Assembly: GCA_021793875.1 (NCBI GenBank) | Contig: JAJYRX010000032.1 | Span: forward strand, 1-10,850 | Reading direction: 5' to 3' | DNA: 10,850 nucleotides | DNA from: Pseudomonadota bacterium | GTDB taxonomy: Bacteria; Pseudomonadota; Gammaproteobacteria; Burkholderiales; Burkholderiaceae_B | Shown here: positions 1 to 7,307 of the stretch, piece by piece | Layout of the letters: every line of letters begins with the position of its first letter | Numbering within the stretch: position 1 is the stretch's first letter | Notes under the pieces: generated by a model | What the model was told of the DNA's origin: nothing | Seen by the model: only the letters and a program-made list of their open reading frames with translations | Databases searched by the model: none | Translations under genes and position numbers: made by a program

Positions 1-920
1 CCGGAAAAATACGTCGTTGGCTATTTAATAAGGCTATAAAAAGTGCTGAGTCAATGGCTTATGTTTTACCAAAGAATCGTTCGTTATTTCAAAAGGCCGT
101 TTTTAGTTTTTGGTACGTCATAATACTACGAGCCTTACAAAACTATATAGGCTTGCGAAAATGTAAGGTTGCTCTTACAGGAGCTGCTCATGTGCCCCCA
201 GCTGTAGTTATGTTTTTTCGTACTATTGGCGTTCCTCTTATAGAGGTATATGGGTTAACTGAGTCAACCGGCATGATTACCGGGCAATCGCTTGACGATC
301 CAAAACCAACTTCTGTGGGTACAGTCACTATGGGCTGTGAGTATAAAGTCGATAAAGATACAGGGGAATTATTGGTTAAAGGGCCTATGGTTTTCAAGGG
401 CTACTATAAAAATGAAAGTGCAACATTAGAAACCATTCGCGATGGTTGGCTTTATACCGGAGATGTTGTAGCCGAGAGAAATGGTCATATCTACATAGTC
501 GATCGCATGAAAGACATCATGATTACGGCGGGTGGAAAGAACATAACGCCTTCTGAAATAGAAAATATAATGAAAGGCAGCCCTTACATAAAGGAATGCA
601 TAGTTATTGCTGAAGGGCGCAGGTTTGTTGCGGCATTAATACAAATAGACTTTGAAACGGTATCTCAGTGGGCGGAATCGAAACATATCCCATTTACACA
701 CTTTCGCAATCTTAGCGAAAACCCAGCAGTACATGAACTCATAACGTCTGAAGTAGAAAAAGGAAATAAGCAATTAGCTCCAGTTGCCAATATCAGACGT
801 TTTCATCTTCTTACTAAAGAGCTCGATCATGACGATGGCGAGGTTACCGCAACCATGAAAGTCCGTCGTAACAGCATTTATGAAGCTTACGCTAAAGAAA
901 TAGAAGCGTTATACCTATGA
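1..920 (+). CDS. Long-chain acyl-CoA synthetase (AMP-binding), 3' part
   Basis: This is the C-terminal part of an ATP-dependent acyl-CoA synthetase, which activates a fatty acid through an acyl-adenylate and transfers it to CoA. The frame is open from the left edge (first full codon at 3), so the ATG at 54 is internal and the true start lies outside the window. Visible ANL-superfamily motifs are YGLTE at about 249-263 (adenine binding), the GELLVKGP and YTGD core near 360-470, the hinge-region segment DRMKDIMITAGGKNITPSEIE near 500-565, and the late lysine in TATMKVRR (Lys codon 858-860), the usual catalytic lysine of the mobile C-terminal domain. The TxTxKxRR ending and the insert between hinge and lysine fit the long-chain (FadD15/FAA-like) branch better than acetyl-CoA synthetase. 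The thiolase start follows 7 nt after the TGA, so the two are almost certainly co-transcribed. Chain-length specificity cannot be read here. Confidence 0.9.
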   Translation, partial: GKIRRWLFNKAIKSAESMAYVLPKNRSLFQKAVFSFWYVIILRALQNYIGLRKCKVALTGAAHVPPAVVMFFRTIGVPLIEVYGLTESTGMITGQSLDDPKPTSVGTVTMGCEYKVDKDTGELLVKGPMVFKGYYKNESATLETIRDGWLYTGDVVAERNGHIYIVDRMKDIMITAGGKNITPSEIENIMKGSPYIKECIVIAEGRRFVAALIQIDFETVSQWAESKHIPFTHFRNLSENPAVHELITSEVEKGNKQLAPVANIRRFHLLTKELDHDDGEVTATMKVRRNSIYEAYAKEIEALYL

Positions 921-927
921 GATGTAA

Positions 928-2118
928 ATGAATAAAATTTCAGACAATACTTGTGTAATCATAGATGCAATTAGAACTCCTTTTGGAAAGAAAGACGGAG
1001 CTTTGAAAAATAAGCGACCAGATGAGCTGCTCGCCTTTGTTTTGCATACTCTAATAGATAGATCGGGGCTTGATGCCAATGTAATAGGAGATGTTATTGC
1101 CGGCTGTGTCAGTCAGGCAGGCGAGCAGGGAGCCAATATTGCGCGACAGGCGTTACTTTTGGCTGGTTATCCAGAGTCTGTACCTGGAGTAACACTTAAT
1201 AGGATGTGTGGCTCCAGTCAGTACGCTGCTCATGCTGCTGCTCAAGCGGTTGTCGCAGGTGATATTAATGTTGCTATTGGTTGTGGTGTAGAAAGCATGA
1301 GTAGGGTGCCTATGTTTCTGGATCTTACGCTAGGTAATCATGCATTTGAAGGTTTTGATAACCTGCATAAAAACATAACCCGCAGATTCCCCATACCTCA
1401 TCAAGTGGAAAGTGCTGAACGTATTGCCCATAAGTGGGGCATTAGCAGAGAAGAGCTAGATGACTATTCAGCCAGAAGTCATTTGCTTGCGAGCAAAGCT
1501 CGTACGGAAGGCTTGCACTCAGAAATAATACCTATAGAAGGTATTAACTCTGATGAAAGTATATTTTCTCTTAACAGTGATGAAGGAGTACGTGACAGCA
1601 TAGATATGAACCGTATGGCTACTATGAAGCCTGTATTAAGGGATAAATCTAACGCAGTAGTAACAGCTGCCAACGCAAGTCAGATGTCAGATGGCTCAGC
1701 TGCTGTACTAATTTCTACTGCCAACCACGCTAAACATCTAAATATAAGACCAAGAGCTAAATTTGTAGCTAGAGTTGTTACAGGGTCTGACCCGGTAATG
1801 CAGCTAACCGGAATATTACCTGCTACACACAGCATTCTACAGAAAACAGGGTTATCTATTCACGATATTGACTGGATAGAGGTCAATGAGGCATTTGCCA
1901 GTGTTGCGCTATGCTTTCTGAAGGAATTTAAGCCGCGTGATAGTGTTTTTAACCCTTGGGGTGGGGCTATTGCTCATGGACATCCGTTAGGAGCAACAGG
2001 GGCTGGGTTAATGGCTAAAATGCTCGCCGGGCTAGAGAGCATTGACGGACAATTTGGTTTGCAGGTTATGTGTATTGGCCATGGCATGGCCACTGCTACC
2101 ATAATAGAGCGCGTATAA
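928..2118 (+). CDS. Thiolase family acetyl-CoA acyltransferase
   Basis: A 396-residue thiolase, the normal length for this family, predicted to carry out CoA-dependent cleavage of 3-ketoacyl-CoA (beta-oxidation) or the reverse condensation. The acyl-accepting cysteine is Cys94 in NRMCGSSQ, NEAF is at 320-323, the histidine motif GGAIAHGHPLGATG has His352, and the second catalytic cysteine is Cys382 in CIGHGMA. All catalytic positions are present. Two loops differ from the textbook form: the last motif reads CxGHGxA rather than CxGGGxG, and a Trp (344) precedes GGAIA. This points to one of the less studied 'acetyl-CoA acyltransferase' branches rather than PhaA/AtoB. The start at 928 has only a weak Shine-Dalgarno and probably relies on coupling to the upstream acyl-CoA synthetase, which would supply its CoA substrates. 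A strong terminator follows 18 nt after the stop. The exact substrate is unknown, so no gene symbol is given. Confidence 0.92.
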   Translation: MNKISDNTCVIIDAIRTPFGKKDGALKNKRPDELLAFVLHTLIDRSGLDANVIGDVIAGCVSQAGEQGANIARQALLLAGYPESVPGVTLNRMCGSSQYAAHAAAQAVVAGDINVAIGCGVESMSRVPMFLDLTLGNHAFEGFDNLHKNITRRFPIPHQVESAERIAHKWGISREELDDYSARSHLLASKARTEGLHSEIIPIEGINSDESIFSLNSDEGVRDSIDMNRMATMKPVLRDKSNAVVTAANASQMSDGSAAVLISTANHAKHLNIRPRAKFVARVVTGSDPVMQLTGILPATHSILQKTGLSIHDIDWIEVNEAFASVALCFLKEFKPRDSVFNPWGGAIAHGHPLGATGAGLMAKMLAGLESIDGQFGLQVMCIGHGMATATIIERV

Positions 2119-2136
2119 GGCGCTAGCTTTATACAT

Positions 2137-2166
2137 AAAAAGCGCTGTTAATTAACAGCGCTTTTT
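2137..2166. terminator. Bidirectional rho-independent terminator
   Basis: A perfect 30-bp palindrome: the half AAAAAGCGCTGTTAA at 2137-2151 is exactly mirrored at 2152-2166. Folding leaves a small TTAA loop on a GC-containing stem (AGCGCTG/CAGCGCT). It has a T run at the 3' side on the plus strand and, by symmetry, on the minus strand too. It sits between the convergent thiolase (stop at 2118) and hupB (stop at 2199), so it can end both transcripts. Confidence 0.88.
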
Positions 2167-2198
2167 AAGTTGTGCAACATTTAAGAGCGCATTAAGGA

Positions 2199-2471
2199 CT
2201 AGTTAATGGCGTCTTTAAGGGCTTTTCCAGGGCGGAATCTGGGCACACGTGCTGCTGGAATGTTAATAGTTTCGCCAGTACGTGGGTTGCGACCAGAGCG
2301 AGCAGCACGCTCGGAAACCGAGAACGAACCAAAACCAACCAATGTTACCGTATCGTCGTTTTGAAGTGCTGTTTTGACTGCATCCATAAAAGCGTCAAGC
2401 GCACGAGCTGAGTCAGCTTTGGATAGATCGGACTTGGCTGAGATGTGATCTATAAGTTCTGTTTTATTCAT
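2199..2471 (-). CDS. hupB: DNA-binding protein HU-beta
   Basis: A 90-residue histone-like HU protein, which binds and bends DNA as a dimer and shapes the nucleoid. The whole family signature is visible: N-terminal MNKTELIDHISAKSDLSKA helices, GFGSF at 46-50, and the DNA-embracing beta-arm GRNPRTGETINIPAARVPRFRPGKALK at about 60-86 with the DNA-intercalating Pro63 in RNPRTG. Length and sequence match HU-beta rather than IHF (no IHF-type arm or longer C-terminal tail). The start is ATG at 2471 with a good Shine-Dalgarno AGGGG at 2482-2486. It appears monocistronic: upstream is its own promoter and long leader, and downstream is a terminator. The frequent gammaproteobacterial neighbours lon and ppiD are not present, so this hupB sits in a different context here. 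Confidence 0.95.
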   Translation of the reverse strand: MNKTELIDHISAKSDLSKADSARALDAFMDAVKTALQNDDTVTLVGFGSFSVSERAARSGRNPRTGETINIPAARVPRFRPGKALKDAIN

Positions 2472-2641
2472 TTAGTGGTTACCCCTGATTTTTATAAGCC
2501 CGAAGTTGCTGTGTACAAAACGGGCGTTAGTTTAAAGAAGTCAGGCTCGCAAAGGCCGCAGCCTGAACGTCACCTGCATTGTATAACTGAACTAAAGCCT
2601 TGCAAACCTTATGTTTGCCGACTTTTAAGGACTTTACCGAC
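2472..2641 (-). promoter_or_regulatory. Structured hupB 5' leader
   Basis: From the predicted promoter to the hupB ATG there are about 170 nt with no supported coding sequence. In transcript order (minus strand) it contains three inverted repeats: GCAAAC/GTTTGC with a 5-nt loop (2602-2618), TCAGGCT/AGCCTGA enclosing a GC-rich 12-nt interior (2541-2566) followed by CTTCTTT, and GCCCG/CGGGC (2498-2525). The last ends about 12 nt before the Shine-Dalgarno and could influence translation. I do not recognise a known riboswitch. A regulatory role is inference from structure and length only. Confidence 0.4.
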
Positions 2642-2648
2642 TAATCGT

Positions 2649-2677
2649 ATTAAGCCCCTGAATAGAGTTCGTGTCAA
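2649..2677 (-). promoter_or_regulatory. Sigma70-like promoter of hupB
   Basis: On the minus strand a consensus -35 TTGACA (plus-strand 2672-2677) is separated by 17 nt from a -10 CTTAAT (2649-2654, four of six consensus bases). The predicted transcript begins near 2641-2643. It is the best promoter match in the 356-nt gap between the PLP-enzyme gene and hupB. Confidence 0.6.
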
Positions 2678-2691
2678 GTTAATTTAGGAAA

Positions 2692-2711
2692 CCTTTGTAA
2701 AGCTGTAAAGG
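2692..2711. repeat. Short repeat upstream of the hupB -35
   Basis: CCTTTGTAAAGCTGTAAAGG holds two direct copies of TGTAAAG (2696-2702 and 2704-2710), one base apart, bounded by CCTTT/AAAGG. It lies about 15 nt upstream of the hupB -35 box, where an activator or UP-type element would act. No factor is recognised, and chance cannot be excluded in AT-rich sequence. Confidence 0.3.
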
Positions 2712-2740
2712 CGCGTAAACACTGATACGGACATCTTATA

Positions 2741-2797
2741 TTAGATAATTTTGATCTTAACAGCACAATCAACAAAATAAAATATAAAATTATCTAA
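2741..2797. repeat. 12-bp AT-rich inverted repeat
   Basis: TTAGATAATTTT (2741-2752) is exactly reverse-complemented by AAAATTATCTAA (2786-2797), with a 33-nt spacer. It starts about 30 nt after the stop of the minus-strand PLP-enzyme gene, so it could form a weak 3'-end hairpin for the rnr operon. With almost no GC in the stem and no clean T run it does not look like a standard terminator. It may instead be a protein-binding site upstream of hupB. The rest of the gap 2678-2827 shows nothing else. Confidence 0.4.
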
Positions 2798-2827
2798 ATT
2801 TATCTTTTGCGCTGCACAAATGTAAAA

Positions 2828-4063
2828 TTATTGTGATTGATCAATAGCCTGCGTGAAATCCTTTAGTAAATCCTTTGAATTTTCAATCCCTACTGAAATG
2901 CGCAACAGATTGTCTGGAATTCCTACTTCTGCTCTTCGTTGTGCGCCCATTTCATAATAAATGGTGTGGGCTACTGGCAACACCAGACTGCGGTTATCCC
3001 CTAGATGAGTAGCCAGGGCAAACACCTTTAAATTATCAAGAAAATCAAAAATATTAATACTTTCTATAAGCTCAACGCTTAAAAGAGTGCCAAAGTATCC
3101 AGAAAATAATTTTTTAGCACGTTCATGCTGAGGATGAGATGGTAAGCCTGGATAGTGCACGGCATTTACTTTTGGGTGGTTTGCCAGCTCATTAGCTATT
3201 TTCATGGCATTGTCACACGCAGCAGCCATTCTTAAGGGCAGGGTTTCAAGCCCAGTAGCTATACGGTGTGCTGCATCGGCGGTAAGTGTACCGCCCATAT
3301 CGCGCAGCCCTTTCTTCTTTATCTGTGTTAAGCCTCTGCTTTGTGCTTCAACAGACAGGTATGACTCTGCTATGTTTGGATATGATGACCAGTCAAACAA
3401 ACCTGTGTCAGTTACAGATCCACCAAGAGCGTTTCCATGCCCCCCCATATGTTTGGACAATGAATTAACTGTTAACCCGGCTTTTACCTTACGTCCTTGA
3501 AGAAGCCATGGCGTAACCAGCGTATTATCAAGTACGAACAGCAAATTATGCTCTTCGCATATGTCACCTATAGCGAGCATATCTGCTATTTGCGTTCCTG
3601 GATTGGCTAGAGACTCTGTAAATACCATGCGTGTGTTTTCTTTTATAGCAGCTTTAACGTTGTTGGCATTGGTGGCATCTACAAAGGTAATCTGTATGCC
3701 AAGTCCAGATAGTGTGCTCAGCAGACTATTTGTATTGCCAAATATGTGTTGGCTACTGATTAGGTGATCACCCTTTTGTAGAAGTGTAAAAAACACCGCA
3801 GTTAGTGCCGCCATACCCGTAGCAAAGCTAACGGTATTTGTACCAGATTCTAGCTTAGTGATTTTGCTTTCTAATGCGGTAGTTGTTGGACTACCCTGTC
3901 GACTGTATGTATACCCAGACTTTCCCTGGAAAACTGCAGTTAGTTCGCGTGAGCTTTTAAACGCATATTCGGCACTTGTATATAGAGGAGCGTGCACCGA
4001 TCCGCTAGAACCTTCAAGTTTACGGTCGTGATGAACAATTGTTGTTGTTGATCCTGTTGACAT
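2828..4063 (-). CDS. PLP-dependent Cys/Met metabolism enzyme (cystathionine gamma-synthase family)
   Basis: A 411-residue fold-type I PLP enzyme of the transsulfuration family, which joins an activated homoserine to cysteine or sulfide, or cleaves such thioethers. The PLP lysine is Lys204 in NSLSKHMGGHG. Asp179 (VLDN) contacts the pyridine nitrogen, YSR at 53-55 contacts the phosphate of the partner subunit, ATGMAA at 81-86 matches the usual SSGMAA loop, and LLRISVGIE at 386-394 carries the substrate-carboxylate Arg388. The usual SRxxNPT motif reads SRQGSPT and the usual LGG loop reads LGD. The opening HHDRKLEG and the HGNALGG and VAHTIYYEMG segments match the branch usually annotated only as 'cystathionine gamma-synthase family protein'. 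O-succinyl/O-acetylhomoserine sulfhydrylase (MetZ/MetY) activity is possible but not shown. The ATG has a Shine-Dalgarno (GAAGGT) overlapping the rlmB stop, with a 6-nt gap, so it is the last gene of the rnr-rlmB operon. That is an unusual partner for RNA-processing genes. Confidence 0.88.
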   Translation of the reverse strand: MSTGSTTTIVHHDRKLEGSSGSVHAPLYTSAEYAFKSSRELTAVFQGKSGYTYSRQGSPTTTALESKITKLESGTNTVSFATGMAALTAVFFTLLQKGDHLISSQHIFGNTNSLLSTLSGLGIQITFVDATNANNVKAAIKENTRMVFTESLANPGTQIADMLAIGDICEEHNLLFVLDNTLVTPWLLQGRKVKAGLTVNSLSKHMGGHGNALGGSVTDTGLFDWSSYPNIAESYLSVEAQSRGLTQIKKKGLRDMGGTLTADAAHRIATGLETLPLRMAAACDNAMKIANELANHPKVNAVHYPGLPSHPQHERAKKLFSGYFGTLLSVELIESINIFDFLDNLKVFALATHLGDNRSLVLPVAHTIYYEMGAQRRAEVGIPDNLLRISVGIENSKDLLKDFTQAIDQSQ

Positions 4064-4069
4064 TACCTT

Positions 4070-4816
4070 CTATCCTAGACGTTGCCTTACTGTTTCGTAC
4101 ATGCAAAGCGCGCTTGCGACGCTGACATTGAGACTTTCTACTTGACCTGACATTGGAATGCTTACTAGCTCATCGCAGTTTTGTTTGGTAAGACGCCGCA
4201 TGCCAGCACCTTCTGCTCCCATTACCCAGGCAATAGGCCTTGTGGCATCTGTTTCATATAGATTTTGGTCTGCTTGGTCGTCGGTCCCTATGAGCCATAG
4301 ACCTCTGTCCTTAAGATGTTTCATAGTTCTGGACAAATTGGTAACTGTTATGTATGGAATTTTGTCAGCTGCACCGCTTGCCACTCTTTGCACAGTACTA
4401 TTAATGCTTGCTGATTTATCTTTTGGAGCAACTATGCCATGCACGCCTGCCGCTTCGGCTGTACGCATACAGGCTCCTAAGTTGTGAGGGTCTGTTACGC
4501 CATCAAGTATTAGTAAAAAAGCAGTTTCACCTTTGTTTTCTATGTTATCTAGTAGCTCATTAACATCAAGGGCAAGTTTTATTGGTAGCGCTATTGCAAC
4601 AAGACCTTGGTGTCTGATTCCTCCAGACAATTCATCTAGCTTTTGTGCCCCAACGTTGTGCACTGCAATTGCCTGTGCCTTGGCCATATCAGCGCTAGAC
4701 TGTAAACGCTTGTCCTTACGAGTTTTGTCAACAAAAATTTCTAATATGCTTAAGGGATCGTGCTGTAGCCTAGCGTTAACGGCATGAAATCCTACAAGTA
4801 CTTGATTTTTACTCAT
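4070..4816 (-). CDS. rlmB: 23S rRNA (guanosine-2'-O-)-methyltransferase RlmB
   Basis: A 248-residue SpoU/TrmH-family SPOUT methyltransferase that methylates the 2'-OH of G2251 in the 23S rRNA P-loop using S-adenosylmethionine. The N-terminal RNA-binding substrate domain covers about 1-75 (VLVGFHAVNARL, then the linker SGGIRHQGLVA). The three knot motifs are all present: motif 1 DGVTDPHNLGACMRTAEAAG at 105-124 with Asn112 and Arg118, motif 2 WVMGAEGAGMRRL at 197-209, and motif 3 IPMSGQVESLNVSVASAL at 220-237. Length and order match Escherichia coli RlmB. The ATG has an AAAGGTAA Shine-Dalgarno and starts 10 nt after the rnr stop, giving the common rnr-rlmB pairing. The usual next genes rpsF/rpsR are replaced here by a PLP enzyme. 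Confidence 0.95.
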   Translation of the reverse strand: MSKNQVLVGFHAVNARLQHDPLSILEIFVDKTRKDKRLQSSADMAKAQAIAVHNVGAQKLDELSGGIRHQGLVAIALPIKLALDVNELLDNIENKGETAFLLILDGVTDPHNLGACMRTAEAAGVHGIVAPKDKSASINSTVQRVASGAADKIPYITVTNLSRTMKHLKDRGLWLIGTDDQADQNLYETDATRPIAWVMGAEGAGMRRLTKQNCDELVSIPMSGQVESLNVSVASALCMYETVRQRLG

Positions 4817-4826
4817 ACTGTTACCT

Positions 4827-7277
4827 TTATTTTTTTGTTGTTTTTTTCATCTTTTTGGCGGCGCGAGCGGCTTTGGCGGCTGATTTTTGTTCCCGTTTTG
4901 CTTGGGCGCGTCGCTGTGAGGCTGTAGTGCCTTTTAAGGCAGCGGGCTTAGCGGGGGCTGCACGTTTTATACGACGCTCGGTTTCTGGCTTGTTTGCCGA
5001 TTTAAGAGCACTATAACTTGTGCCTTTTACCAGACGGAAATCGATACGACGCGCCTCGAGATCAACTCTAGCCACCTGAACGTGAACCTGATCAGTAAGA
5101 CGGTAACGGATTCCTGTGCGTTCACCAGCTAGCTCATGGCTAGCCTCGTTGTACTGGAAGTAATCAGAACCAAGTTCCGATACATGTACCATGCCTTCTA
5201 CATATAGGTTATCAAGCGTAATAAATATGCCAAAGGAGGTTATTCCTGTTATATGCCCACTAAAGGTTTCGCCTATGTGCTCTTTAACAAACCAACATTT
5301 AAGCCATGCTTCAACATCACGAGACGCTTCTTCGGCCCTGCGTTCACAAGCTGATAAAACCATGCCTAACCGTTCCCATATGCCAAACTCATGATCTTTT
5401 CTACTTATATTGGGGTCTTGTGCAACACCTTCAATGTTTGGCAGGTAATGTTTTCCAGAGATTATGGCTTTAATAACACGGTGTAGTAGTAAGTCTGGAT
5501 ATCGTCGTATTGGTGAGGTGAAATGCGCATAATGATCGTATGCTAGACCAAAATGTCCTTCGGGCTCAGGGCTATATACAGCTTGCTGTAAAGACCTTAA
5601 GCACATCATCTGAACAATTTCAAAGTCTGGTCTGTTACGAGCCTGATCTAGCAGATTGGTGTAATCTACCGTAGAAGGGTCGTCGCCTCCGCCTAAATAT
5701 AAGCCCTGACTACGCAGATAGTCTCTTAGAGCATCTAATTTGGTTGGTGTTGGTCCGTCGTGAACACGAAATAGCCCGTTTCTTTTTCTTCTAAGAACGT
5801 AGTCAGCAGCGCACGTGTTAGCTGCTAGCATGCACTCTTCAATAAGCTTATGGGCATCATTTCTAATTTCAGGCTCTATGCTTTCAATTTTACCCAGACT
5901 GTTTGTAACAATGCGAGTTTCAACCGTATCAAAGGCAATAGCGCCTCTGGTTAATCGTTGTTTGTCTAGAATTTGGTATAGCTCGTATAAATTGTTTATT
6001 TCCTGAACGATGTGAGGCAGTTTAAGTGCCATAGGACCCGTAGGCTGCTGTAGCACTGACCACACCTCATCGTATGTAGTACGGGCATGGGACCTAATAA
6101 CAGCTTCATAGAATTGGTAAGCGCTAACTTTGCCGGCATTTTTACCATATGAAGGTATAACCATGTCGCATACCAACACGAGCCTATCTTCGTACGGGTT
6201 TAGCGAGCATATCCCGTTTGACAGTGCCTCTGGAAGCATAGGAATTACACGTCGCGGGAAGTAGACACTGGTTCCGCGTTCATATGCATCCTGGTCTATA
6301 GGGGAATCTGGAGTTACATAATGACTTACATCGGCTATTGCTACTAATAAACGCCAGCCCTTACGGGGATTTTTTTCTGTGCCTGCGTTAACCGGTGTAC
6401 AGTAAACGGCATCGTCAAAGTCTCGGGCATCGTCACCGTCTATTGTTATAAATGGCACATCACGAAGGTCAACACGGCCTTTTAGGTCTTTCTTGGCAAC
6501 CTTATCTGGTATTTTATCGGCTTGCTCAAGAGCAGCTTCCGAAAATTTGTGAGGCACGTCAAACTTGCGCACCGCAATTTCAATTTCCATACCTGGGTCG
6601 TCAATTTCACCAAGAACTTCAACTACCTTTCCTGTTGCTCGTGTGTGTCTTGTTGGCTGTTGCAGTATTTCGACTACTACTACCTGTCCATCTTCTGCAG
6701 TGCTTCTGTGCGGGCTTTGTATGACTATGTCGTGCTTTATACGCTGGTCTTCGGGAATCACTATATAGCTGTTATTTTCCTGAATATATCGGCCTACAAG
6801 ACGCGTTGTACTATGGTCTGTTACTTCTACAATTACAGCTTCAGGGCGGCCACGGTATTCACCGTTTAGCCTAGCTAATACCTTGTCTCCATGTAAAACT
6901 TTTAGCATTTCGCGTGGGGGTAGAAACAGATCTGGCTCTTTATCGTCTCTAATAAGAAACCCATAGCCATCGCGATGACCTTGCACCTTACCTGAAATAA
7001 AATCACGTTCAGAATTTAGTAACAACATGTTTTGAGGTGTTATTAATAGTTGACCATCGCGTTCCATGGCTTCTAGGCGTCTGGCAAAGCCTACCGACAA
7101 TGGAAACTTTGCATTCATGTGTTTTGCTAGGTCTTTAGGGCTTATAGGGCCTTCGGCTGAGCGCATGAATTGCATTATGCGTTCCCGTGAGGGCACGTGA
7201 GGGTCATAATCTGGTGGTAGATCTGGCCCGCTACTTCCATTGTCACTTTTTAATGTATTTCTAGGTTTTGAAGACAA
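4827..7277 (-). CDS. rnr: Ribonuclease R, TTG start
   Basis: RNase R is a processive 3'-5' hydrolytic exoribonuclease of the RNB family that degrades structured RNA and takes part in rRNA and tmRNA-linked quality control. From the TTG start it is 816 residues, close to the 813 of E. coli. In order: winged-helix region about 28-80 (PSRERIMQFM), cold-shock domains about 95-225 (GHRDGYGFL), the RNB catalytic domain about 268-600 with TIDGDDARDFDDAVYC giving metal ligands Asp280, Asp286, Asp288 and Asp289, the signature AHFTSPIRRYPD at 584-595, an S1 domain about 667-750, and a Lys/Ala-rich basic tail 760-816. Start choice: the open frame runs back to an ATG at 7415, but that lies inside the divergent tRNA-Leu, and the extra 46 residues match nothing in RNase R. 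The TTG at 7275-7277 has GGA 9 nt upstream, and its N-terminus aligns with E. coli (PIPSREFI against HVPSRERI). No ATG lies between. It is first gene of the operon with rlmB. Confidence 0.93.
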   Translation of the reverse strand: MSSKPRNTLKSDNGSSGPDLPPDYDPHVPSRERIMQFMRSAEGPISPKDLAKHMNAKFPLSVGFARRLEAMERDGQLLITPQNMLLLNSERDFISGKVQGHRDGYGFLIRDDKEPDLFLPPREMLKVLHGDKVLARLNGEYRGRPEAVIVEVTDHSTTRLVGRYIQENNSYIVIPEDQRIKHDIVIQSPHRSTAEDGQVVVVEILQQPTRHTRATGKVVEVLGEIDDPGMEIEIAVRKFDVPHKFSEAALEQADKIPDKVAKKDLKGRVDLRDVPFITIDGDDARDFDDAVYCTPVNAGTEKNPRKGWRLLVAIADVSHYVTPDSPIDQDAYERGTSVYFPRRVIPMLPEALSNGICSLNPYEDRLVLVCDMVIPSYGKNAGKVSAYQFYEAVIRSHARTTYDEVWSVLQQPTGPMALKLPHIVQEINNLYELYQILDKQRLTRGAIAFDTVETRIVTNSLGKIESIEPEIRNDAHKLIEECMLAANTCAADYVLRRKRNGLFRVHDGPTPTKLDALRDYLRSQGLYLGGGDDPSTVDYTNLLDQARNRPDFEIVQMMCLRSLQQAVYSPEPEGHFGLAYDHYAHFTSPIRRYPDLLLHRVIKAIISGKHYLPNIEGVAQDPNISRKDHEFGIWERLGMVLSACERRAEEASRDVEAWLKCWFVKEHIGETFSGHITGITSFGIFITLDNLYVEGMVHVSELGSDYFQYNEASHELAGERTGIRYRLTDQVHVQVARVDLEARRIDFRLVKGTSYSALKSANKPETERRIKRAAPAKPAALKGTTASQRRAQAKREQKSAAKAARAAKKMKKTTKK

Positions 7278-7286
7278 TTTGTAGTT

Positions 7287-7289
7287 TCC
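7287..7289 (-). promoter_or_regulatory. Putative Shine-Dalgarno deciding the rnr TTG start
   Basis: On the minus strand TGGAAAC precedes the TTG codon, with GGA ending 9 nt before it. The match is modest, but it is the only SD-like site near a plausible initiation codon in frame, and it supports a start at 7277. Confidence 0.45.
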
Positions 7290-7301
7290 AATATAAAAAA
7301 G

Positions 7302-7307
7302 AGTATA
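7302..7307 (-). promoter_or_regulatory. Possible -10 box of the rnr operon
   Basis: TATACT on the minus strand (five of six bases of the -10 consensus) would place the transcript start near 7294-7296, leaving a short leader of about 18 nt before the TTG. No convincing -35 is seen at 16-18 nt spacing. It overlaps by four bases the plus-strand TATAAT of tRNA-Leu, so only one could be open at a time. Confidence 0.35.

Noticed and set aside
54..56. ATG as the start of the acyl-CoA synthetase
   Set aside because: The frame is open back to the left edge and the upstream residues fit the family, so the gene is truncated by the window rather than starting here.
2445..2687. 80-codon plus-strand open frame over the hupB start and leader
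   Set aside because: It is antisense to the hupB leader and promoter, lacks a ribosome-binding site, and has a low-complexity composition unlike a real protein.
3204..4787. Several plus-strand open frames of 60-109 codons over the PLP-enzyme and rlmB genes
   Set aside because: They are antisense shadows of well-supported minus-strand genes, with no family match or ribosome-binding sites.
6452..6869. Three overlapping plus-strand open frames inside rnr
   Set aside because: All are antisense to the conserved cold-shock and early RNB domain codons of RNase R; Cys/Leu/Ser-rich translations are typical shadows.
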